A stretch of 48,200 nucleotides of DNA from Lentisphaeria bacterium (GTDB lineage Bacteria > Verrucomicrobiota > Lentisphaeria > Victivallales > UBA1829), in the NCBI GenBank assembly GCA_017503545.1, contig JAFVSW010000017.1, positions 1-48,200 on the forward strand. The letters are read 5' to 3'. The translations under genes and the position numbers were made by a program. This document shows positions 16,436 to 23,693 of this stretch, piece after piece. The stretch's first letter is position 1, and each line of letters begins with the position of its first letter. The notes beneath the pieces are model-generated. The model worked only from the letters and a program-made list of their open reading frames with translations, searched no databases and was not told the DNA's origin.

Positions 16436-18697
16436 ATGACGAGTTATCAGGAACTTCGTAAGGAGGCACGGGCTTTTCTGCCTGTTTCCGCTCAAAACGG
16501 AATATGCCAGGATCCTGTTTTTGTACAGGCATATCATGATGTCGAAGCAAAATTTAACGAGCTTGTAAAAGAATATCCGGAATTCAATGACAGGAATGCA
16601 TTAAAACTCCGCCGGGCATTTTATCATATTCTGCCGGATATCATCCCCGTCAAATTCTTCCTCAACAGTCCGTTTTATTTTTGTGTCGGGATCAATGGCG
16701 GCTGGGCGTATTCTCCTGCCAGAGCGTGTTTCCACGGTCGGTCGGATGCCGGTGCTTTCTATAACTCTGCGGTTCCTGCGGAAGATTTCAGTATTTATAA
16801 CGAACGTCGCAGTAACCGTTTTATTCTTTGCTGTGGTCCGTTTGTGGATGCGGTGCATCACCTTCCGCCGTTTACCACTATTTTTCAGAAAGGATTCAAA
16901 GGGATTCTGGAAGAAACATTGGCGGAACTGGAAAAAACGACTGATCCTGCGGAGCGGGAATTTCTGGAAACCGCAGCGGATGGCTTGAAAACCATTCGCG
17001 TGTTTCAGAAAAAATTTGTTGCAGAAGCACAACGGATCCTGAATACAGAATCGTTGACCCCGGAACAGAAAAAATTCATGTCAATGGCGGCGGAAGCAGC
17101 AGAACGTTGTCCGTGGGAACCGCCCCGGACATTCTATGAAGGTTTGAACACCTTGTTGTTTGTGCGTGAAATTCTGGCGTTGACGGATGCATTGTTGATT
17201 TATTCTCTCGGACGTCCCGATGCCTTGCTGCATGACTTTTATCAGGCGGACCTTGCTGCCGGCAGGATCACACCGGAAGAAGCGTACGATTTGATTTCCC
17301 GCTTTCTGATTATTTGTGATTCCCATTATGACGGCTATAAAATGGTTACAGCCTATGGCGATCATGAATTGGAAATTCCTGTAACCCTCGGCGGTTGTGA
17401 TGCAGACGGAAAACCGGTGTATAATGATATTACCCGTTTTATTATTAAAGCTCACCGGGAACACGATCTGGTCTTCCCGAAACTTCATTGCCGTGTTTCC
17501 AAAGATTCTCCGGAAGAATATATCCGGGAATTGGCAACCGATACCTGGAACGGGCGTTGCGTCCACACTCTGTTCAATGATGATACTTTGATTCCCGGTC
17601 TGATCAAACAGGGAAAAACGCTTGAGGAAGCACGCCGCTATATCTGTGCCGGATGTTGGGCAAGCTGTCCGGACAGTGTGGAAAATATAGACGATGCCAA
17701 TTATTACAGTCTTGCCCGTGTATTGGAAGCGATGATCTATCAGGATGAAGGTCAGAATCAGAAATACGGACATAAATTTGATCCGATCGACAGCTGTCAA
17801 TCTCTTGCCGAATTACGGGATCTGGTCACGAAAAATCTTACCGTTTTCATGGCTGAAACTATGCGCTTGCTGACAACATACGGACGGCTTTACACCAGTG
17901 TATGTCCCCATCCGACATATTCCGCCTGTTTGGAAGGATGTATTCCGAACCGGAAAGATGAAACGGCAGGGGGCGCAAAATACAGTTCCCGGATCATTAC
18001 TCTGGCGTTCCTTGCCAACGTAGTGGACTCCATTCTTGCTATTGATCATGTTTGTTTCCGGAAGAAACTCTGTACGGTTCCGGAATTTCTGAATATTGTC
18101 CGCAACAATTGGGAAGGGGCGGAAGATCTCCGGCAGATTGCGATGAAAGCACCGTATTGGGGGGATAATAAACCGGAATCCAAAGAACTTGGTTCTCACA
18201 TCATGAACAAGCTGCTGGAAACTTCAAAAACGTTGCGTAATGAGCGTGGCGGCGAATACTGTTTGAGCATCTGGATCTACCGTGAATACCGTTATTGGGG
18301 GTATGCAATGCGTGCGCTGCCGGACGGCCGCAGAACCGGGGATCATCTGGCACAGGCATTGAATCCTTCCGATTTCCGTAACAAAGAAAGTGCCACCACA
18401 ACGATCAACGCTTTGAGCTGTCTGGATTATACGGATTTTGCATCCAGCAACATCAATATGACATTTGATAAAAACAACAGCACCATCGAAACATTGTGTG
18501 CCTTTTTCCGTACATTTGTGGAGATGAAAATGCAGTTGCTCCAGCCCAATACATTTTCCAGAGAAGAATTGGAAGAAGCCAAAAAGCATCCGGAAAAGTA
18601 TCATCACCTGATTGTCAAAGTCTGCGGTTTTTCTGCACGGTTTGTTGCATTGGAACCGGAATGGCAGGATATTGTGATCTCAAGACGTCATTATTGA
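16436..18697 (+). CDS. Glycyl radical enzyme of the pyruvate formate-lyase family, divergent type
   Basis: A 753-residue protein. The glycyl radical site is Gly731 in KVCGFSARF near the C-terminus. The thiyl Cys is Cys407 in YICAGCWASC. Dehydratases and decarboxylases of this family use Cys-x-Glu; here it is Cys-Trp-Ala, and PFL itself has Cys-Cys, so neither standard chemistry is indicated. Two extra cysteines (Cys404, Cys411) flank the site. TLGGCDADGKPVYND and ALPDGRRTGD are the family's fold motifs. No activase is adjacent; the one at 20428-21333 on the opposite strand is the nearest and may serve it. The family is certain. The substrate is unknown, and the enzyme is only about 25-30% similar by eye to the two tandem GREs. 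Confidence 0.9.
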   Translation: MTSYQELRKEARAFLPVSAQNGICQDPVFVQAYHDVEAKFNELVKEYPEFNDRNALKLRRAFYHILPDIIPVKFFLNSPFYFCVGINGGWAYSPARACFHGRSDAGAFYNSAVPAEDFSIYNERRSNRFILCCGPFVDAVHHLPPFTTIFQKGFKGILEETLAELEKTTDPAEREFLETAADGLKTIRVFQKKFVAEAQRILNTESLTPEQKKFMSMAAEAAERCPWEPPRTFYEGLNTLLFVREILALTDALLIYSLGRPDALLHDFYQADLAAGRITPEEAYDLISRFLIICDSHYDGYKMVTAYGDHELEIPVTLGGCDADGKPVYNDITRFIIKAHREHDLVFPKLHCRVSKDSPEEYIRELATDTWNGRCVHTLFNDDTLIPGLIKQGKTLEEARRYICAGCWASCPDSVENIDDANYYSLARVLEAMIYQDEGQNQKYGHKFDPIDSCQSLAELRDLVTKNLTVFMAETMRLLTTYGRLYTSVCPHPTYSACLEGCIPNRKDETAGGAKYSSRIITLAFLANVVDSILAIDHVCFRKKLCTVPEFLNIVRNNWEGAEDLRQIAMKAPYWGDNKPESKELGSHIMNKLLETSKTLRNERGGEYCLSIWIYREYRYWGYAMRALPDGRRTGDHLAQALNPSDFRNKESATTTINALSCLDYTDFASSNINMTFDKNNSTIETLCAFFRTFVEMKMQLLQPNTFSREELEEAKKHPEKYHHLIVKVCGFSARFVALEPEWQDIVISRRHY

Positions 18698-18763
18698 GTT
18701 TGCGCAATCTTTGATTGAAGAAAAAAACTTGCAGCGGGGTCAGGTTTGACGGTTGAATGGTAA

Positions 18764-20320
18764 TTACACGTTTTCGTAATTCCAACTGTCGATCTGACCG
18801 GCCTCTTTATCAAAGTTGACGCCGATCAGCATGATCTTTTTACCTGAATTCATATACTTGCGGAAATAATCTCTATCCTTGATCTGCTGTAATGCGATTT
18901 CTTCATTTTTGTTGAGTTTGAATTCAAAAACGAATACAAAATCGCCATTGGTTGCAACGGCGTCGATGCGCCCTTTGTTCGTTTTTGATTCCGCTTCAAT
19001 GCTGATTCCCAACAGCATGAAAATGGAGAAAAAGAGAAGTCGGAAATTATTTTCATCTTTCAGATGGACATCATACGGAACCTTTGCAAAGAATACTTTC
19101 ATGGATTCCATAAAATCATCCACATCGCCCGCTGTGACGGCATCGGCAAGTTTATAGACGGAGTCTTTGACTTGATCGATCCGCAAATCACTGCAATATC
19201 CGGTAAGATACGTTTCAAATGAACCTTTGACTTCCAGATTCGGGAACCGGAGTTGATAGACGGTATCGCCATACCGTTCCAATGCTTTGTCGATGGTCAG
19301 ATATCCGGTCTGCAAAAGGAGAGTCAGTGGATTGAGATTATCGATTTCATAGGCACTGAACGCGAAACTGGAAACAGGGGAATCCAGGACGGCTTCCAAA
19401 TCGAATTTCTGTTTTTTGATGATTTCCAGCAGGAATGTCGGTGTACCGGTGGAAAACCAGTAATTATTGAATTTACCCCCGTTTTCAATGAATTGCGCAA
19501 GGGAAACCGGGTTATATACCGTTTTTGCTCTTTCATCAAACCGGAACCCATTATACCAGTCTTTGATTTTTTGTTTGTAAGTTTCAAGGTCCTGATCACC
19601 TGCAAGTTTTGCGATTCTGTCACCGAGATGCTGTTCCAATTCTTCCTGTGTATAGCCAAGCATAGTGGCGAAACGGAAATCCATGGTGATATCCGTCAGG
19701 TTGTTCAAGTCGGAAAACAGAGAAACATGGCTGAATTTACTGACCCCGGTAACAAACAGAAAACGTTCTTTTGCATTCCGGTCTTTCAGTACGCTGTAAA
19801 AGCCTTTCAAACATTTCTGGATATTGATGACTTCCGGATTGGAAATATTATCCAATATGGGTTTATCGTATTCGTCGACCAATATAACCACTTCGCTGTT
19901 GACCGATAAACAATCGATCAACTTGCCGAACGCAGAGGAGGCATCCTGGGTTGCGGGCAGATCAATTGCAAACTCTGCTGCAATATTTCTTATTTTTTCA
20001 TTCAGATAAATATCCAGCCGTTCCGCCGTGTTATTGAGCGGAGTGTAGTCGCCGAAACTCAAATGGATCACCGGATAAGTTTTCCAATCGTACGGTTTAT
20101 CATAAATTGCCAGTCCCCGGAAAAGTTCTTTTTTCCCTTCAAAGATGGCTTTGAGAGTAGAGAGTGTCAAAGATTTACCAAAGCGGCGTGGCCGGGAGAG
20201 AAAATATCCCGCGCAGCTCGGACGGATCAATTCCCAAATGTATTCTGTTTTGTCTACATAAAGAAAATTGCCCCGTATAAGTTCTTCAAAGTTGTAAACG
20301 TAGCTGGTTAAATCTTTCAT
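18764..20320 (-). CDS. AAA-ATPase-like / PD-(D/E)XK nuclease family protein (DUF1703-type)
   Basis: A 518-residue protein. The ATP-binding loop is RPRRFGKS at residues 43-50 (AAA-ATPase_like family), then VILVDEYDKPI (Walker B). Near the C-terminus Asp453, Glu466 and Lys468 in RIDAV...FEFKLN form the PD-(D/E)XK nuclease core. The start is ATG 20320 with AGGAG eight bases upstream. An in-frame ATG at 20377 lies upstream of the predicted promoter and is rejected. Such proteins are abundant and multicopy in gut anaerobes. Their role is unsettled, with defence or mobile-element links suggested. It has its own promoter (20342-20370), so it is not simply part of the GRE operon. Confidence 0.85.
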   Translation of the reverse strand: MKDLTSYVYNFEELIRGNFLYVDKTEYIWELIRPSCAGYFLSRPRRFGKSLTLSTLKAIFEGKKELFRGLAIYDKPYDWKTYPVIHLSFGDYTPLNNTAERLDIYLNEKIRNIAAEFAIDLPATQDASSAFGKLIDCLSVNSEVVILVDEYDKPILDNISNPEVINIQKCLKGFYSVLKDRNAKERFLFVTGVSKFSHVSLFSDLNNLTDITMDFRFATMLGYTQEELEQHLGDRIAKLAGDQDLETYKQKIKDWYNGFRFDERAKTVYNPVSLAQFIENGGKFNNYWFSTGTPTFLLEIIKKQKFDLEAVLDSPVSSFAFSAYEIDNLNPLTLLLQTGYLTIDKALERYGDTVYQLRFPNLEVKGSFETYLTGYCSDLRIDQVKDSVYKLADAVTAGDVDDFMESMKVFFAKVPYDVHLKDENNFRLLFFSIFMLLGISIEAESKTNKGRIDAVATNGDFVFVFEFKLNKNEEIALQQIKDRDYFRKYMNSGKKIMLIGVNFDKEAGQIDSWNYENV

Positions 20321-20341
20321 GATGTCTGCTCCTGTTGTTGT

Positions 20342-20370
20342 AATATACATCTCATGAAAGACTTTTTCAA
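20342..20370 (-). promoter_or_regulatory. Promoter for the AAA/PD-(D/E)XK gene
   Basis: On the - strand, TTGAAA (20370-20365), a 17-base spacer and TATATT (20347-20342). The predicted start is near 20335, about 15 bases before ATG 20320. This is close to consensus and fixes the start codon of the gene. Confidence 0.7.
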
Positions 20371-20427
20371 TTTCCAATTCAGAGAAAAAGAAAAAAATCT
20401 TGATTCCGGTGTTTGCCGCAGAAAAAA

Positions 20428-21333
20428 TCAGTATTTTACGGTCAGACCGCGGGATTGCAAAACGGCAGCAAATCGTTCCATGGTTTCTGAATCCGGGGCA
20501 GGGACTTTCGGCATGGTATCCGGCATATTCACGGCTCCATATTTGCTGCCCGCAAGAGAATGATACGGCAATAACCGGACCGCTTCCAACTGCAGTTTGC
20601 TGAGGAAATCCGCAGTTCTTTCCATATTGTCCGTGGAATCATTACAACCGGGTACGACAGGGATCCGGATCTCAATCCGTGCGCCCTGATCGGAAAGCCA
20701 TTGCAGATTTTTACAAATCAATTCATTCCCGCTTCCGGTGAGTTTTTTATGCTCTGCGCAGTCTGCATGTTTGAAATCGATCAGAAACATATCGGTGTAC
20801 GGCATGACCCGTCCAAAACGGTCCGTTGCCACATTTGCACAGCTGTCGACTGCGGTATGCAAACCGGCATTTTTCAATTCTTTCAGCAATGCAACGGCAA
20901 AGTCGATCTGCATCAAAGGTTCTCCACCGGAAATGGTGATTCCGCCGTTGGATTCCTGATAGAACGTCCGGTCTTCCAGAGCGATTTTCATGACTTCATC
21001 CACGGTCATTCCTTTTCCATACTGTTTCAATGCTTTGCCGAGACATACTTCTTCGCACTTTCCGCAATCGGAGCAGAGAAGCGGATCGAATTGATGTATG
21101 CCGTCAGCGGAAAACGTATGGGCTTTGACGGGGCAGACATCCGCACATTCACCGCAGTTGATACATTTATGGGCGTAATATCCCATTTGCGGTTTGGGAG
21201 AAATGCTTTCCGGGTTATGACACCAGATACATTTGAGAACACATCCTTTGAAAAAGAATGTGGTGCGGATCCCCGGTCCGTCATGAATGGCGAACCGTTT
21301 CGGTTCCAGTAAAATTCCTTTGATGCTGTCCAT
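20428..21333 (-). CDS. Glycyl radical enzyme activating enzyme (radical SAM)
   Basis: A 301-residue protein. The radical-SAM cluster Cys31-x3-Cys35-x2-Cys38 lies in FFFKGCVLKCIWCHN. It is followed by a ferredoxin-like insert with two four-Cys clusters (Cys57/60/63/67 and Cys87/90/93/97), which is typical of activases of non-PFL glycyl radical enzymes. NGGITISGGEPLMQ is the family's GGE box. It abstracts hydrogen from the partner GRE's Gly to form the radical. It starts 6 bases after the stop of the GRE at 21340-23553, so it is translationally coupled to it. It is the only activase in the window and may also serve the tandem paralog and the GRE at 16436. Confidence 0.95.
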   Translation of the reverse strand: MDSIKGILLEPKRFAIHDGPGIRTTFFFKGCVLKCIWCHNPESISPKPQMGYYAHKCINCGECADVCPVKAHTFSADGIHQFDPLLCSDCGKCEEVCLGKALKQYGKGMTVDEVMKIALEDRTFYQESNGGITISGGEPLMQIDFAVALLKELKNAGLHTAVDSCANVATDRFGRVMPYTDMFLIDFKHADCAEHKKLTGSGNELICKNLQWLSDQGARIEIRIPVVPGCNDSTDNMERTADFLSKLQLEAVRLLPYHSLAGSKYGAVNMPDTMPKVPAPDSETMERFAAVLQSRGLTVKY

Positions 21334-21339
21334 AATCTG

Positions 21340-23553
21340 TTATTCCGCAATGCGCAATGCGCGTGTGATATACATATCCTGTTCTTTTTCGTTCAATTCC
21401 ACGAACCGGACGTTCCACCCGCAGACACGGACCTGAAGGTTCTGATATTTTTCCGGATTTGCTTTTGCATCGATCAGCGTTTGTGCATCGAATACATTGA
21501 AGTGGATCTGCATACCACCGTTTGCAAAATGGGAATAAACGTAACTTTTCATTGCTTCCAAACCTTCTTCTCCCTGCACGGTGGCGGGGTGAAGCATCAC
21601 ATCCAGCGGGAAATCGCCGGGAAAATCATGATAAGACATGGCACAGATGGATCTGCTCAATGCCGTCAGCCCGTTGGTATCAGCACCCATAGTGGGGGAA
21701 AGATTTTTGGAAAATTCTTCGCCGGATTTCCGTCCATCCGGAGTGGCACCGGTCAAATTCCCTTGCACGATAAATTGTCTTGCGGTATGACCGGACATAC
21801 TGAACTCGCCGCCTCTGCCGCTGGGGATTTTATTGATCCGTTTTGCACAGAATTTTCCGAGGAGATCGGCGTATTGATCGACTTCCGGAATACCGTTACC
21901 ATATTTTTCTTTCATGTTGAGCATTTTGAGACGGAGTTTTTCTGCTCCTTCCCAATCGCGGTTGAGGATATCACGGAATTCGGTCAGCGTGACGAGTTTA
22001 TCTTCAAACACGGCTTTTTTGACCGCCATCAACGCATCGACCGTGGTACCGAGTCCGCACATGAGGATACCGGATTTTTTGTATTTTGTACCGCGTGAAA
22101 AGGCATCGATTCCCTGTTTCAGACTGGTGACAACGGTACTGGAATAAAGCTGTCCCGGATTGATATTGCAGAGATGAGTTTCCACTTCAAAAGAGATGCG
22201 GAGATCGCTTTTGATGATGCCATCCAGATAAGCCAGTGTTGCCTGGAGGAAGTCGTCGAACGATTTCATATCTTCGAGTTTCATGGCATCGCAGTTGAAT
22301 TGATAATCGCCGATTTTGGAATAGCCGTTATTCATTGCCAATTCCACAGCCTTGAGCATGTTCACATGTCCGGCGCCGGTTCCATTGGAATCTTTCGGAG
22401 TGATTTCATAACATCCGGAAATATGGGCGCAGCGTGCTTCTTCTTCCGTATAGCCTTGTGCAACCAGCAGATCTTTGATGTTTTCTTCGCAGATAAACAT
22501 GAGACTGGAGTTATGATCACGCACCATGCGCAACGCCTGTTTCAACAGCCAGTCCGGCGTGTTTTTCGCGATCTTGAGCTGGATTTTCGGCGTGGGAATG
22601 GCAAGTTCATCAAAGATTTCCAAAAGCACTGCGGTGGTTTCATTATACAGCGATGAGCCGTCCGCCGCTGTTCCGCCGAGATAAAGGGGATGACCCCAAT
22701 AGTTGTCGATGGATCCCCATTGCATAAAGAAACAGGTGATAAATTTGCGGAGTTCATTTTCCGTGTAACGACCTTCCGCCAAATCTTTTTTGTAGAACGG
22801 ATCCAGAACCACGTCCAGATTGCTCAAAGAGCGGACCTGCATGTGGTCGATATGTTCTCCGAAGAAGAAGAACAGGTAAATGGTCATCAGGATATCATAA
22901 GTATCCTTTGGCGCACCGGTACGCATTTGTTCGAGACACCGGATTTCCTGCTGAATTCCGGGATTGTCGCCATGATGTTCTTTTGCGAAATCGATCAATC
23001 TGCCGATGCAGTCCAGAACGGCATTCCATGTGAGTTCGATACCATCGAAGTATGCGGCGACATCCGGGGTGAGCGTGCCATTTTTTTCATGTTGTGCGCG
23101 ATATTCTCTTGCACGGTCACGCAGTCCGACGAAGCCCAGGGCAAAAATGCTGTCCCAATCGGGAACCGAGTGGTCAAAGTCCGGCCAAATGGTAATCAAC
23201 CCGGCAGCCTGTTGCGCATGCCAGTCGGGCGCTACGGTATTGGCGATGTGTTCCCGGGACACTTTTTCACTATTTTTGCTGATGATCGGAGCGATCGGGC
23301 GTTTGCGCCGGTCATAACAGCCAAATCCGGGAAAACAGTCGTGAGGGTTGACATCAATCTGCATATTTCTGCAAATGAATTCAAAACCGTGTCCTTTGGT
23401 AATAAAAACGGGTTGATCTTTCCATGGAGCAACGGCATCAAGCAATTGTTCTTTGATTTCATCGGTGGTGAGACCGGTTGCGGGATCCATGACCGGATTG
23501 CGGAATTTGTTGATCAGATATTCTCTGTCGTTATCAAAACCTGGATAAAGCAT
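21340..23553 (-). CDS. Glycyl radical enzyme (PFL family), with Cys-x-Glu active site; tandem copy 1
   Basis: A 737-residue protein. The radical Gly is Gly712 in QVRVCGWNVRF. The thiyl Cys is Cys381 in HISGCYEI, with Glu383 two residues later, the Cys-x-Glu pattern of glycerol/diol-dehydratase-type and decarboxylase GREs. MQIDVNPHDCFPGFGCYDR near residue 65 is shared with the downstream-strand paralog. It starts with TAAAACAAGGAG seven bases before ATG 23553. The promoter is TGCTATATTATA and a perfect FNR-type box lies about 80 bases upstream of the start. It is coupled to the activase. The substrate is not determined; it is not a canonical PFL because Cys-Cys is absent. Confidence 0.92.
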   Translation of the reverse strand: MLYPGFDNDREYLINKFRNPVMDPATGLTTDEIKEQLLDAVAPWKDQPVFITKGHGFEFICRNMQIDVNPHDCFPGFGCYDRRKRPIAPIISKNSEKVSREHIANTVAPDWHAQQAAGLITIWPDFDHSVPDWDSIFALGFVGLRDRAREYRAQHEKNGTLTPDVAAYFDGIELTWNAVLDCIGRLIDFAKEHHGDNPGIQQEIRCLEQMRTGAPKDTYDILMTIYLFFFFGEHIDHMQVRSLSNLDVVLDPFYKKDLAEGRYTENELRKFITCFFMQWGSIDNYWGHPLYLGGTAADGSSLYNETTAVLLEIFDELAIPTPKIQLKIAKNTPDWLLKQALRMVRDHNSSLMFICEENIKDLLVAQGYTEEEARCAHISGCYEITPKDSNGTGAGHVNMLKAVELAMNNGYSKIGDYQFNCDAMKLEDMKSFDDFLQATLAYLDGIIKSDLRISFEVETHLCNINPGQLYSSTVVTSLKQGIDAFSRGTKYKKSGILMCGLGTTVDALMAVKKAVFEDKLVTLTEFRDILNRDWEGAEKLRLKMLNMKEKYGNGIPEVDQYADLLGKFCAKRINKIPSGRGGEFSMSGHTARQFIVQGNLTGATPDGRKSGEEFSKNLSPTMGADTNGLTALSRSICAMSYHDFPGDFPLDVMLHPATVQGEEGLEAMKSYVYSHFANGGMQIHFNVFDAQTLIDAKANPEKYQNLQVRVCGWNVRFVELNEKEQDMYITRALRIAE

Positions 23554-23593
23554 GATTTTATCTCCTTGTTTTACGCATTTTCAGAAAATTTTC

Positions 23594-23605
23594 TATAATA
23601 TAGCA
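23594..23605 (-). promoter_or_regulatory. Extended -10 promoter of GRE copy 1
   Basis: The - strand reads TGCTATATTATA, containing the extended -10 TGC-TATATT. The same 12 bases occur upstream of GRE copy 2 at 26180-26169. The distance from the element to ATG 23553 is 40 bases. A perfect palindrome TTTCCGGAAA (23611-23620) lies just upstream, between the -10 and the -35 position. Confidence 0.6.
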
Positions 23606-23633
23606 CACGCTTTCCGGAAAATCCATAGAAATA

Positions 23634-23647
23634 TTGATTTATATCAA
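23634..23647. promoter_or_regulatory. Perfect FNR-type box TTGAT-N4-ATCAA
   Basis: TTGATTTATATCAA matches all ten conserved positions of the FNR consensus TTGATNNNNATCAA. FNR activates PFL-type operons in anaerobic growth. The centre is near -50 relative to the predicted start at about 23590, not the ideal -41.5 or -61.5. The binding protein lies outside this window. Confidence 0.55.
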
Positions 23648-23693
23648 AGATTTGCTGTCGGAAAGTGTGATAGCTCCTGTCATTCAATTCGGC

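Noticed and set aside
18713..18725. CAATC-TTT-GATTG hairpin after the GRE at 16436 as a terminator
   Set aside because: The stem is only five A/T-rich pairs and A residues, not T, follow on the + strand.
20321..20377. 19-residue N-terminal extension of the AAA/PD-(D/E)XK protein
   Set aside because: Its ATG lies upstream of the predicted transcription start. ATG 20320 has AGGAG at the right distance.
23604..23669. Inverted repeat CACAC..TTTCCG / CGGAAAGTGTG in the GRE intergenic region
   Set aside because: The arms need a 2-base bulge and a long loop. The FNR-type box and the palindrome inside it explain the region better.
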